Of a DNA stretch of 64,000 nucleotides, positions 17,186 to 25,637 are shown piece after piece. The DNA comes from Methanobacteriota archaeon (GTDB lineage: Archaea; Halobacteriota; Methanomicrobia; Methanomicrobiales; Methanomicrobiaceae): positions 36,900 to 100,899 of the forward strand of contig JAEWWL010000019.1 in the NCBI GenBank assembly GCA_023396365.1, given 5' to 3'. The notes beneath the pieces are model-generated. The model saw only the letters and a list, made by a program, of their open reading frames with translations. It was not told where the DNA came from and did not search any database. A program made the position numbers and the translations under genes. Positions within the stretch are counted from its first letter, which is position 1. The number at the start of each line of letters is the position of its first letter.

Positions 17186-18652
17186 ATGAACCGAATAGAA
17201 CAGTTTTCAGTAATCGCAGATGACCTTGGAAATGTCCTTCGCTTCATTAGTTTTGGAACATGTGTTCCGCTTATTGTGGCTGTTATCTATAATGAATGGG
17301 ACATGATTATCCCGATGGCGCTTGTTCCTGTTATATTATATATTCTGGGAACTTTTTTTTTAATGTTTCCTGAGAATCAAAGGGAGGCAAAATTAAGCCA
17401 GGCATTATTTTCAGTAGCGTTAATCTGGCTTTTGTGTGCCTTTATCGGTGCTATTCCTTTTTCACTTGGAATAGGAATGCCATATCTTGATGCAGTGTTT
17501 GAGGCAATGTCGGGATGGACTGATACCGGCCTTACAATGATTCCTGATGTGGATTCAACGCCATATACGCTTCTTTTCTGGCGGTCTCTTATGCAGTGGC
17601 TGGGGGGTCTTGGAATTGTGGCGTTTACAGTTGTAATGCTTTCAAGGACTGGTCTTAATCCGTCCCGGTTTTATCGCTCTGAAGGAAGAACTGAGGCTTT
17701 CATGCCCAGTGTAGTCCAGCAGGGCTTTCAAATGTGGAAAATTTACCTGATTTTAACATTTGCATCTGTTCTTGTAATTCTGATATCCGGAGTTCCTTTA
17801 TGGGACGCTGTAAATATTGCTATGGTTGCTATTTCAACAGGCGGCTTTACGGTTCACTCAGCCGGAATATCTTATTACAATAGTCCGCTTCTTGAAATGC
17901 TTATAATTCCAGTTATGATTGCAGGGGCTCTTCCATTTAAGATTTACTACCTTATGTATTATAAGAAAAAACTGAGCCTTTTTCATGACGAACAGGCATG
18001 GCTGTTATTCATTTTAATTGTTATCGGATTTTTTGTTATTTCTGCTGATCTCTTCTGGTTTAATAGTCTTGACAGTGCAACTGCAATACGTGAGGGTATT
18101 TTTATGGCGGTTGCAGGTGTTACAAGCACAGGGTTTCAGACATCTTCGCCAAATACCTGGGCGCCTGTTTCAGTATTATTCCTTTTACTTCTGATGTTTA
18201 TTGGAGGCTCTTCAGGAAGTACTTCAGGAGGCATAAAACTTTCAAGGATTGCCCTGGCATACAGAGGCATTGTATGGTGGTTTAAAAGGTCTTTTGTCAG
18301 TTCAAAGGTAATTGTCCCATTCAGACACGGTGGAAAGATTGTACAAAAAGCAGATGCCGAGGCAGAAGTATCCAGAAATATGCTGATAATTATCCTTTAT
18401 CTTATGGTGATTTTCTTTTCAGCAATAATAATAATGCACTTTGAGTCGCCTTCTGTTGATACAAGCCATGTAATGTTTGAAATTGTTACAGCGATATGCA
18501 ACAACGGAATTAGTTCTGGTTTTGTAACTCCTGACCTTACTCCTTTCAGCAAAATTGTATTTATTTTTGCAATGTGGATCGGCCGTCTTGAGATTATGGC
18601 TGTAATTGTGTTCTTGATGGGCCTGATAAAGGGTTTTGATTATTCAGGCTAA
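17186..18652 (+). CDS. trkH: TrkH/KtrB-type potassium uptake membrane subunit
   Basis: Channel-like K+ translocating subunit of 488 residues with about ten hydrophobic segments. The four selectivity-filter P-loops are recognisable by their glycines: SGWTDTGLTM, ISTGGFTVH, VTSTGFQTS and CNNGISSGF. The conserved GGSSGSTSGGIK segment precedes the last repeat. The cytoplasmic TrkA partner with NAD-binding domain is not adjacent and must be encoded elsewhere. Its own promoter is likely (TATA-like GATTTATAG near 17147), and AAGGT precedes the ATG. Confidence 0.9.
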   Translation: MNRIEQFSVIADDLGNVLRFISFGTCVPLIVAVIYNEWDMIIPMALVPVILYILGTFFLMFPENQREAKLSQALFSVALIWLLCAFIGAIPFSLGIGMPYLDAVFEAMSGWTDTGLTMIPDVDSTPYTLLFWRSLMQWLGGLGIVAFTVVMLSRTGLNPSRFYRSEGRTEAFMPSVVQQGFQMWKIYLILTFASVLVILISGVPLWDAVNIAMVAISTGGFTVHSAGISYYNSPLLEMLIIPVMIAGALPFKIYYLMYYKKKLSLFHDEQAWLLFILIVIGFFVISADLFWFNSLDSATAIREGIFMAVAGVTSTGFQTSSPNTWAPVSVLFLLLLMFIGGSSGSTSGGIKLSRIALAYRGIVWWFKRSFVSSKVIVPFRHGGKIVQKADAEAEVSRNMLIIILYLMVIFFSAIIIMHFESPSVDTSHVMFEIVTAICNNGISSGFVTPDLTPFSKIVFIFAMWIGRLEIMAVIVFLMGLIKGFDYSG

Positions 18653-18805
18653 AAGAGCTTATTAAAATAAATTTTTCAACAGTTTTTTTCCTTTGGAATG
18701 AATTATTTTAGGGAATTGATAATTTTAAACCGTTTTTTTTCCTGCCTTAATTATTATCAGGCATACTTTTCTGTATGACTTCCCCAAAAAAATCTATAAA
18801 AAAAG

Positions 18806-18830
18806 GTGCCTGTTTTTTTATTTAAGGCAC
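18806..18830. terminator. Hairpin between convergent trkH and ndk
   Basis: GTGCCT (18806-18811) and AGGCAC (18825-18830) form a six-base-pair stem around a T-rich loop. It lies between the 3' ends of two convergent genes, so it could terminate or protect either transcript. Confidence 0.5.
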
Positions 18831-18845
18831 ATTGTGTGTGAAAGA

Positions 18846-19295
18846 TTACTCGTAGAGATATTTCTCATCTGCTCTTTCGTAGGAGGTGATTTCGTCTTTT
18901 TTAAAGTGAATTGCAATCTCACGCTTTGCAGTTTCATTGGAGTCAGAGCCGTGAATTACATTCATTCCAATCTCAAGCGCAAAGTCTCCGCGGATTGTTC
19001 CGGGGAGTGCTTCTGTTGGATTGGTTGCTCCAATCATCTGGCGTGTGACTGATACAACATTCTTTCCTTCCCAGACCATCAGAAAGCACGGTCCGCTCAT
19101 GATGTATGATTTAAGTCCGGGGAAGAATGGTTTGCTTTTATGTTCAGCGTAGTGCTCCATTACACGATCTTCAGGAAGAATCTCAAATTTTGCCGCAACA
19201 AGCTTAAGGCCTTTCTTTTCAAAGCGTGCAACAATCTCCCCGATGAGTCCGCGCTGGACACCGTCGGGTTTGATCATTAAAAATGTCTGATCCAT
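18846..19295 (-). CDS. ndk: Nucleoside diphosphate kinase
   Basis: Balances NTP and dNTP pools by transferring a phosphate through a phosphohistidine. The 149 residues contain the active-site motif NVIHGSDS with the catalytic His near residue 117, and the nucleotide-binding [12 protein letters not shown] at the N-terminus. It ends a minus-strand operon with L24e, S28e and L7Ae, a gene order widely conserved in Euryarchaeota. Confidence 0.97.
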   Translation of the reverse strand: MDQTFLMIKPDGVQRGLIGEIVARFEKKGLKLVAAKFEILPEDRVMEHYAEHKSKPFFPGLKSYIMSGPCFLMVWEGKNVVSVTRQMIGATNPTEALPGTIRGDFALEIGMNVIHGSDSNETAKREIAIHFKKDEITSYERADEKYLYE

Positions 19296-19301
19296 TAAGG
19301 A

Positions 19302-19493
19302 TCACTCCTTTCCAAGAGCCTTTCTGCCTGCAGCTGTCCAGGCTACGCGGCGCGGAACTCTTCCAAGGCGGTAGTTGTTCTGGCACTTTGAGCTGCAGAA
19401 GTAAAAGATTGACCCGTCTTTTTTGACGAACATCTTCCCTGTTCCGGGCTCAATCTGCTCTCCGCAGAATGAGCATACAAATGTATCAACCAT
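19302..19493 (-). CDS. rpl24e: 50S ribosomal protein L24e
   Basis: Small zinc-finger protein of the large ribosomal subunit, 63 residues. The four Cys ligands are in CSFCGEQI and FCSSKCQNN. Length and spacing are standard. Located six bases upstream of ndk and two bases after rps28e in the same operon. Confidence 0.95.
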   Translation of the reverse strand: MVDTFVCSFCGEQIEPGTGKMFVKKDGSIFYFCSSKCQNNYRLGRVPRRVAWTAAGRKALGKE

Positions 19494-19495
19494 AT

Positions 19496-19702
19496 TTAGC
19501 GCCTCGACAATTTTTTAGCTTCACGTTCGGTTTCGATGAGCATAAGCACATCGCCCTCACGGATTGGCCCGACTGTATTGCGGGTTATAATCCTTCCTTT
19601 GTTTGAGCCATCAAGAATACGGCATTTGACCTGGAAAGCTTCTCCGTGCATTCCTGTCGGACCGATAATCTCAATAACTTCTGCCGGCGTTGCATCTGCC
19701 AT
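19496..19702 (-). CDS. rps28e: 30S ribosomal protein S28e
   Basis: A 68-residue OB-fold protein of the small ribosomal subunit, near the mRNA exit site in archaea and eukaryotes. The sequence [19 protein letters not shown] and the C-terminal [19 protein letters not shown] are typical. Follows rpl7ae by eleven bases. Confidence 0.95.
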   Translation of the reverse strand: MADATPAEVIEIIGPTGMHGEAFQVKCRILDGSNKGRIITRNTVGPIREGDVLMLIETEREAKKLSRR

Positions 19703-19713
19703 AAATCCTCACC

Positions 19714-20082
19714 TTACTTTCTAAGTTCGGTTATCTGACCGAGTACTTCGTCAAGGAGTTCTTTTGCCTTACCAGGTTTTACAATTGCTGCTGCTGCTGA
19801 GCCTACTTCAAGTCCGCTTGCTGCACCAACATCATTCTGCTGGTTAATAATAACATACGGGCACTGCTTCTCGTCACAGAGCGCCGGAAGGTGCATTACA
19901 ATCTCCTCAGGCTCAACGTCGCCGCCGATTAAAACGAGCTGTGCGATTCCTCTTTCCACAGCTTTTGTTGCTTCGTTTGATCCTTTCTTAATCTTTCCTG
20001 TGTCCCTTGCGACTTCAAGAACTTCAAGTGCCTTGTTCTGAATTTCATCAGGAACTTCAAATTTAGCGTATACTTTTGACAT
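19714..20082 (-). CDS. rpl7ae: Ribosomal protein L7Ae (kink-turn binding protein)
   Basis: Binds kink-turns in 23S rRNA, in box C/D and H/ACA guide RNAs and in RNase P RNA; in some archaea it also represses its own mRNA. The 122 residues contain the RNA-contacting [13 protein letters not shown] near residue 34 and the loop [16 protein letters not shown]. First gene of the operon with rps28e, rpl24e and ndk. The leader has a ribosome-binding site GAGGTGA and a candidate kink-turn, described separately. Confidence 0.96.
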   Translation of the reverse strand: MSKVYAKFEVPDEIQNKALEVLEVARDTGKIKKGSNEATKAVERGIAQLVLIGGDVEPEEIVMHLPALCDEKQCPYVIINQQNDVGAASGLEVGSAAAAIVKPGKAKELLDEVLGQITELRK

Positions 20083-20094
20083 AACTCACCTCAT

Positions 20095-20166
20095 TCAGGA
20101 GCAAAGAGCCAAAAGAGCATCAAATACTCTTTTGGTTATTTTGAATCAGAGTTACTCCTTCATCAC
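20095..20166 (-). promoter_or_regulatory. Candidate L7Ae-binding kink-turn in the rpl7ae leader
   Basis: On the minus strand a box C-like GTGATGA (20166-20160) is followed by AGGAG (20159-20155), which pairs perfectly with CTCCT (20101-20097), continued by GA (20096-20095), so that the second strand reads as a box D CTGA. Together these give a five-base-pair stem, tandem G-A pairs and a three-base bulge. The enclosed region holds a perfect nine-base-pair hairpin (20109-20117 with 20127-20135). The ribosome-binding site follows immediately. The outer stem is weak, so a full kink-turn is not proven. Confidence 0.5.
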
Positions 20167-20291
20167 TCATCAGTCAGCGATTGATGTAGCTATATTAATT
20201 CATCATTAAAAGGGATAAAGGTTTTTGAAATTCATTCAGGATTTGAATAATGATATTTTAAAGAACGTCTTCTATTTTAAAATTAAGATGA

Positions 20292-22316
20292 TTATGCCTG
20301 TTTAAGCGCATATATTACTGCACCTTCATTCTGATAAAAAACTGTCAGTTGAGAATATAAAAGATTCACATTATATCTTTCCTCTTCTGATTTTCCAATG
20401 TATATGTGAGTCATCCCGTATTTTTTCATAAGCTTTATGCATTCATCCGGGTTTTCATAGATTTTTTTCACATCCGCCATTCTTTCACCAATAAGTGCAT
20501 TGTCACCCCTCCACATCTGCTCATGGAAAGGCATTCCAATAATTGTCGGATACCCTGTAAATGCAGAAATTCTTGAATAATATGTATAATCTCCGCCTTC
20601 TGCCTCTACTATTGATATGCTTTTCTCAAGACCATTGAGGTGCTCAATTGCCAAATAATCATATGGGTGATGTGTTTTGAGCCACTCCATGCCATCGAGT
20701 GTCTTTCCGCCATAGCCGTAGTTCATGTCCGCGACAATAACCGGGGCTATTAGTATTGAGCAGATGATAATGCCTGAGAAAAAGATTTTTCTCCTGCTCA
20801 AATTTTGTTTTGAAACATCGGGGTATTTTTTCTCCAGGAATTTTCCGATGAATACAAATGATGATATTCCAAGCATCATCCATGCAATAATTGAAAATTT
20901 AAAGACAGTATTCATTCTGAAATACATCTCACCCAAATTATCCTTTAAGTAGATAATTTCCGATAGAACAATTATCAAAAGCCCGAGCGCTGCAAGTATG
21001 TCCTGTGATGTTCTGTTTTTTCTGATAATCAGTGCAGCGGCAGGAACTGCACATAATCCTGCACCTGTAAATCCGGCGATTATAAATGGAATGCATAATG
21101 CCAGAAGGTAAGGCCTCTGTCTGAGATCTTTTATGCATTCAAGGTATAAAACTGCAAGGAAAAATCCGTAAACAAGAATAAAAGGGAAAAGATCTGTTGG
21201 CTGATGAACAATTCCAAGCCCTTCCACTCCTTCAGCGTTTAGCATGAGATAATATGGAAGGTACATTAATACTGAAAGAGCCGGAACAAAAATTAAAATT
21301 CTGATGGGGATGGTATCTATGAATTTTTCAATCTTTTGGTTTTCTGCTTTTTGGAATATCAGGACTCCGAAGAGAAGCAAAACGGGAGCATATATCAAAA
21401 CATCCCAGGTATTAATAAGAGGCATTGAGCCAAGGCTTAAAGAAAGAAGTGCTGCAAGAATCCATTTTGTTTTATTATCAGATTCATTCCATTTCTGATA
21501 GCAGAATATTAAGAGGAACAAAAAAAATGCCTGGTTAAAAAGTGATATGACATGTGCATGCGGATCTCCCCAGAGCATTGAAAAAAGAGGATATTCCGTA
21601 ATTGCGGCGTCTATTGTTCTTGTGCTGTCCCAGATAACATTCTGTAAATTTTTTCCTAATATTATGTGGTAGATAAAGGCCGGATTTACTATAAAAAGGG
21701 TCATTACCGGAAGCCATTGAAATTTTCTAAGCAGAAGTTTTCCTGCTGCATATAAAGAGAGTCCCAGGTTTGCAAAAACCGATGGAAGAATCAGATTGAA
21801 AACAACTGTTGATTTTATCCCTGAAATTATTCCTATGGCTCCAAACATCCAGTGTCCGAGATAATAATATACATCCAGGCTTCTTCCTGCATACCACGGG
21901 TCAGCCGGAGGAATTGCGGGATTTATCATGATGGATGCAAGAAATGCATGATCCATGAATTTTTCTGCATATGATATTGAAGGGTTCAAATATCTTACTT
22001 CAAGCATTAGCAAAAACAAAAGGAAATAAACAAAATCCCATCTTAGATTTTTCAGAATTTCATCCTTTGAATATTCTCCTTTGCTTAAAAAATATAGAAA
22101 TGCTGCTGCAAATATTACAAGTGATAGATGTAAAGGCAGATTTAAAAGACCAAAATACCATGAAATAAGTGTAAACAGCAAAAGGGATGCCGGATATGAA
22201 ATTCCGTATGAAAAATCACCGGCCGGCTTTTTTAAAAGGGGCCATACTGATAACTGCAGAAATTTAATAATTATTATCCAGATAATAATTGAGAAAAACT
22301 GCATTTCCGGGTTCAA
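20292..22316 (-). CDS. Large DUF2298 (Tyr-Tyr-Tyr) membrane protein
   Basis: Polytopic membrane protein of 674 residues with about a dozen hydrophobic segments and a soluble C-terminal portion (about 530-674). It has the family hallmark DVYYYLGHW near residue 150 and the loop WGDPHAHV, as in the archaeal/Chloroflexi DUF2298 YYY proteins. These resemble large membrane glycosyltransferases, but no reaction is established. Last gene of a four-gene operon; its start overlaps the preceding stop by four bases. Probable role in cell-envelope glycan or lipid modification. Confidence 0.75.
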   Translation of the reverse strand: MNPEMQFFSIIIWIIIIKFLQLSVWPLLKKPAGDFSYGISYPASLLLFTLISWYFGLLNLPLHLSLVIFAAAFLYFLSKGEYSKDEILKNLRWDFVYFLLFLLMLEVRYLNPSISYAEKFMDHAFLASIMINPAIPPADPWYAGRSLDVYYYLGHWMFGAIGIISGIKSTVVFNLILPSVFANLGLSLYAAGKLLLRKFQWLPVMTLFIVNPAFIYHIILGKNLQNVIWDSTRTIDAAITEYPLFSMLWGDPHAHVISLFNQAFFLFLLIFCYQKWNESDNKTKWILAALLSLSLGSMPLINTWDVLIYAPVLLLFGVLIFQKAENQKIEKFIDTIPIRILIFVPALSVLMYLPYYLMLNAEGVEGLGIVHQPTDLFPFILVYGFFLAVLYLECIKDLRQRPYLLALCIPFIIAGFTGAGLCAVPAAALIIRKNRTSQDILAALGLLIIVLSEIIYLKDNLGEMYFRMNTVFKFSIIAWMMLGISSFVFIGKFLEKKYPDVSKQNLSRRKIFFSGIIICSILIAPVIVADMNYGYGGKTLDGMEWLKTHHPYDYLAIEHLNGLEKSISIVEAEGGDYTYYSRISAFTGYPTIIGMPFHEQMWRGDNALIGERMADVKKIYENPDECIKLMKKYGMTHIYIGKSEEERYNVNLLYSQLTVFYQNEGAVIYALKQA

Positions 22317-23281
22317 ACGATCTCACCTTTATCTATTCCACGTGAAAAAGCGCGTTTGAAAAGATCAAATGCCCATTCTCCGAAAACATATAGGGATATT
22401 ATTCCGCTGATTAGAGTGACCAGATTTTTAACAAGATGATCTATTACTGCAATTAGTGTTGCAATCGCAGCAGGTGTCCCTGATACTTCAAGAGTCAGCG
22501 CAACTGCAAGCTCGTATGTACCCACACCTCCCGGAGTGAGAGGAACAGCCTTTACAAGATTTCCTATTACTATTGCAAGGATTATCGTAACAAAAGGAAT
22601 GTTTGTGTTGAACATAAGTGCAATGACGTAGCAGACAATACAGTCAAAAATCCAGATGACTATTGATAAAAACCCAATTCCTGCTAATGCAGAAAGATTA
22701 AGTGATGCCTGTTTAATCTCAGAGATAAGATTCAGGATAATTTTTAAGTACTTGTTTTCTGTCTTTAAATTTCCAAACAGTGCAATTAGGAGCATGAAAA
22801 TAAAACAGAGTGCCAGTGCTGCTGAGATTACTGATGAGAACCACTTGGGCATCTCAAGTGCATATGGCAGAACTATTGCACCTAAAAGTGCTATTGTAAA
22901 TACATCAAAAAAACGTTCCACGACAATTGAAGAGAGGCCGCGTGAGTAAGTTGCACCTGCAATGTTCTTTAGAATAAACAGGCGCACAAGATCACCAAGT
23001 CTTGCAGGAATAATCAGGTTTGCAGTCTGTGAAACATATATGCATGCAGTCGATTTCCAGACATCAATGATAACTTCAAGTTTTTTTAAGATATACTGAT
23101 ACCGAAATCCTCTGAGGAACCAGGCAGCGATACAGATAAGGATTGCCAGTAGTAGAAATGACGGTATGGCCGTTTTTAATGCAATTAAAAGATCATCCCA
23201 CACACGCCATAGCATATAGATAATAATACCTGCCGCTATCAGTGTAGGTATTGCAACTGCACCTGCCTTTTTGTAATTCAT
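22313..23281 (-). CDS. LPG-synthase-type / UPF0104 multispan membrane protein
   Basis: A 322-residue integral membrane protein with about eight hydrophobic segments. Family features are RGFRYQYILKK near residue 60, PARLGDLVRLF near 95, and VERFFDVFTIA and TPGGVGTYE in the second half. These mark the lysylphosphatidylglycerol synthase transmembrane (AglD/UPF0104) family, whose archaeal members act in lipid-linked glycan pathways; substrate and direction are unknown here. Overlaps both neighbours by four bases, so it is translationally coupled to the glycosyltransferase and the DUF2298 protein. Confidence 0.8.
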   Translation of the reverse strand: MNYKKAGAVAIPTLIAAGIIIYMLWRVWDDLLIALKTAIPSFLLLAILICIAAWFLRGFRYQYILKKLEVIIDVWKSTACIYVSQTANLIIPARLGDLVRLFILKNIAGATYSRGLSSIVVERFFDVFTIALLGAIVLPYALEMPKWFSSVISAALALCFIFMLLIALFGNLKTENKYLKIILNLISEIKQASLNLSALAGIGFLSIVIWIFDCIVCYVIALMFNTNIPFVTIILAIVIGNLVKAVPLTPGGVGTYELAVALTLEVSGTPAAIATLIAVIDHLVKNLVTLISGIISLYVFGEWAFDLFKRAFSRGIDKGEIV

Positions 23282-23982
23282 CTAAGCTGCCACCACAGTT
23301 TAAGAATATCAATGCCCATTGAAAAGACATCCCCAAGTCTGACAGTAGTTCCCTGTCCTGTCTGCCAGCGGACAGGGAATTCATATATGCTGTATCCTGC
23401 CCTTTGCCCTCTTACCAAAACCTCAGTGTCCCAGAACCAGTGTTTTGCAGAGACATAAGGAATTAAATCCATGAGTCTTTTTTTATTGAATGCCTTGAAT
23501 CCGCATTGATGATCATGCAGTCTGCTCCTCAGAATAAGCCTTACAAGAAAATTGTATCCTCTGCTTGCAATTTCACGATCTGCAGTTCTTACTATGTTGC
23601 TATCCGGCATCAGACGTGAGCCTGTTGCAATATCTGCACCATTTCTTATTGAATCAATAAGCTCTTTTAAGTGCTCCATGCCTGTTGCAAGATCGACATC
23701 ATAATAGCAGACAATATCTCCGCGGGCTTCTGAAAATGCCCTGTTTAATGCCCTGCCGCGGCCCTGCCTTTCGTCGCTGTGGATTAATTTAACCCTTTCA
23801 TCACGTTTTTCCCATTCACATACAAGCTCACGGCTTCCGTCGGTGCTGTTGTCCTCTGCAATTATCAGCTCAAACAAATCTGTTATCTTCTCAAGAGCGG
23901 CGAGTGACTCAGGAATAGCCTTTTGGAGTGATTTTCTGTCATTGAAAACAGGCAATACAACACTAAGTCCGGGTTCATTCAT
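23278..23982 (-). CDS. Family 2 glycosyltransferase (dolichyl-phosphate hexose synthase-like)
   Basis: A soluble or peripheral GT-A enzyme of 234 residues. The nucleotide-sugar site shows LSVVLPVFNDRKSL, then AEDNSTDGS, the metal-binding DVDLATG, and the C-terminal HHQCGFKAF-like segment (read HDHQCGFKAF). These match dolichyl-phosphate glucose/mannose synthases. It probably charges an archaeal polyprenyl phosphate with a sugar on the inner membrane face. Overlaps the upstream oxidoreductase by eight bases and the downstream membrane protein by four. Confidence 0.85.
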   Translation of the reverse strand: MNEPGLSVVLPVFNDRKSLQKAIPESLAALEKITDLFELIIAEDNSTDGSRELVCEWEKRDERVKLIHSDERQGRGRALNRAFSEARGDIVCYYDVDLATGMEHLKELIDSIRNGADIATGSRLMPDSNIVRTADREIASRGYNFLVRLILRSRLHDHQCGFKAFNKKRLMDLIPYVSAKHWFWDTEVLVRGQRAGYSIYEFPVRWQTGQGTTVRLGDVFSMGIDILKLWWQLR

Positions 23983-25213
23983 TATTGTATTTCTCCATTA
24001 ATCTGGATGCAGCATTTTTGCCTGCAATTATTGAGCCTTCCATACTTCTCTCCGGATAATTGGAAAGTGAAAACATTCCGGCAAGGAAAATGCCGTCTTT
24101 TTCATAATCAGGTACAAGTTTTCTATATCCCTTTATATAAACCGGCCCTGCAAATTCCTCTATACTGAGCCTGTACCAGTTCAGTTCATCTTTTCTGACA
24201 TTAAAACGCCTGCAGAAGTCTTCAATCATAATTTCTTTTAGGTTTTCTTTTGGCCTGCCTTCAAAGTATGATGCAAGATAGACGATATGCTCTCCATATC
24301 TTTTTGGTGAAACAAAATTAGTGTGGCCTATTACTGCCCCGTAAGGAGCATTGTCTTTCATATTGAGCCAGTATATACCTTCTGTAACTTCCTTTTCAAG
24401 CCCGATTGTCATGCAGGCTGCGCCCTGGTAGGGAATCGGAGCAAGAGAATTTCCTCTTATTTTTTCAAGTGATGAAGGGCTTATTGTTGAAATCACTACA
24501 TCAAAAGGTATTCCGTTTACTTCCCATTTTGAGTCTTTGAAGGTTATTTTTTCTGCAGGAGTTTCGCTTTTTATAATGCACCCTGAATTCTCCAGTTCTT
24601 TTGTGAGTGAATCTATAAGTGAATTATAACCATTTTTCAGGTAGCCAAGTTTTTCTCCGCCTGTTTTTCTGTCAGAGCGGATGGCAATTCTGGACATCAG
24701 CCATGCAGCTGATACAGACTCTTTCATATTGCCAAATTTGCTGTTTAAAAGTGGTTCAAAGAAAGAATAATAAACACTTTTTCCGCATTTCTCAATAATA
24801 AAATCCTTTGCGGATTTATCATCGAGTGATGAGATATCATATCCCCTGGATTTTATTGTAAGAATTCCGAGTCTTGCTTTATCCGCAATTGAAAGAAGCG
24901 GATATTTTAATATTTCAAGGGGAGTTGTAAGAGGATAGATTCTGCCGTCAGCATAATAACCAGTGCTTCCTGACAGCCATTCAAGTTCATCATAAATCCC
25001 AAGTGATTTTAATAGCTCAAAGAGATTTTCATCCCCGGAAAAGCAGTGATGATAGAAGTCCTCAACATATCCTGATTTTGCTTTTGAAGATGAGAGGCAT
25101 CCTCCTGTTTTCTCTCTTTTTTCAAGTATTGTTATGTTAATACCTGCTCTGCCGGCAAGATTGTATGCCGCAGTCAGGCCGCTTAATCCTCCACCTATTA
25201 TGCAGATATCCAT
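23975..25213 (-). CDS. FAD-dependent oxidoreductase (amine-oxidase/protoporphyrinogen-oxidase-like)
   Basis: A 412-residue flavoprotein. The N-terminal dinucleotide-binding fold is clear (CIIGGGLSGLTAAYNLA, then EKREKTGGCLSS), and the C-terminal FAD contact is in DGIFLAGMFSLSNYPERSMEGSI-type sequence near residues 370-395. The family includes protoporphyrinogen oxidase-like and UDP-galactopyranose mutase-like enzymes; the substrate cannot be read here. First gene of the operon with a glycosyltransferase and two membrane proteins, so a sugar- or polyprenyl-linked substrate is a reasonable guess. Confidence 0.75.
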   Translation of the reverse strand: MDICIIGGGLSGLTAAYNLAGRAGINITILEKREKTGGCLSSSKAKSGYVEDFYHHCFSGDENLFELLKSLGIYDELEWLSGSTGYYADGRIYPLTTPLEILKYPLLSIADKARLGILTIKSRGYDISSLDDKSAKDFIIEKCGKSVYYSFFEPLLNSKFGNMKESVSAAWLMSRIAIRSDRKTGGEKLGYLKNGYNSLIDSLTKELENSGCIIKSETPAEKITFKDSKWEVNGIPFDVVISTISPSSLEKIRGNSLAPIPYQGAACMTIGLEKEVTEGIYWLNMKDNAPYGAVIGHTNFVSPKRYGEHIVYLASYFEGRPKENLKEIMIEDFCRRFNVRKDELNWYRLSIEEFAGPVYIKGYRKLVPDYEKDGIFLAGMFSLSNYPERSMEGSIIAGKNAASRLMEKYNNE

Positions 25214-25637
25214 TAATATTACATTTTATTGCAGAGCATTTCATGCTTTTGATTGGAAAAGCCAAATTGTTATGGCAATGAGATTTGTTGTCTGGTAAAA
25301 TTATAAAAAAAGAAATTTTTGAAACTATCATTGATTGAAATTTTTTTTATCAGAAAAAAGGCTGAATTGACAATGCCCTGTGTATTTCAAATTTGGGAAA
25401 AAACAATGTTTTAGTTAATCTGTAAAACAAATTAATGCAATTTAAAAATTTAAAAAAAGATCATTTAATGATAAATCTTAAAATTGATTATTAGCAGATA
25501 ATAGCCTGACTCATGAGCTTTTTTTTGGAAATTTATATAGAAACATAAGAAAGTTTTTGAAGTAATGAATTAATACATTTTTATATCCTGAAGTAACGGG
25601 AAAATAATCTTCACTCCACTGGATGGTGTTTTAATAA
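25214..25637. other. Non-coding spacer before the CetZ-like gene
   Basis: About 420 very AT-rich bases between divergent units. Two TATA-like boxes point rightward: TTTATATAG (25532-25540) and TTTTTATATC (25578-25587). The second would give a leader of about 30 bases before the ATG at 25638, with GGATGGTG as ribosome-binding site. No open frame, tRNA or repeat family was seen. There is no Orc1/Cdc6 gene nearby to suggest an origin. Confidence 0.5.

Noticed and set aside
25214..25637. AT-rich spacer considered as a replication origin
   Set aside because: No Orc1/Cdc6 gene, no inverted origin-recognition repeats and no strand-switch pattern typical of an origin were seen.
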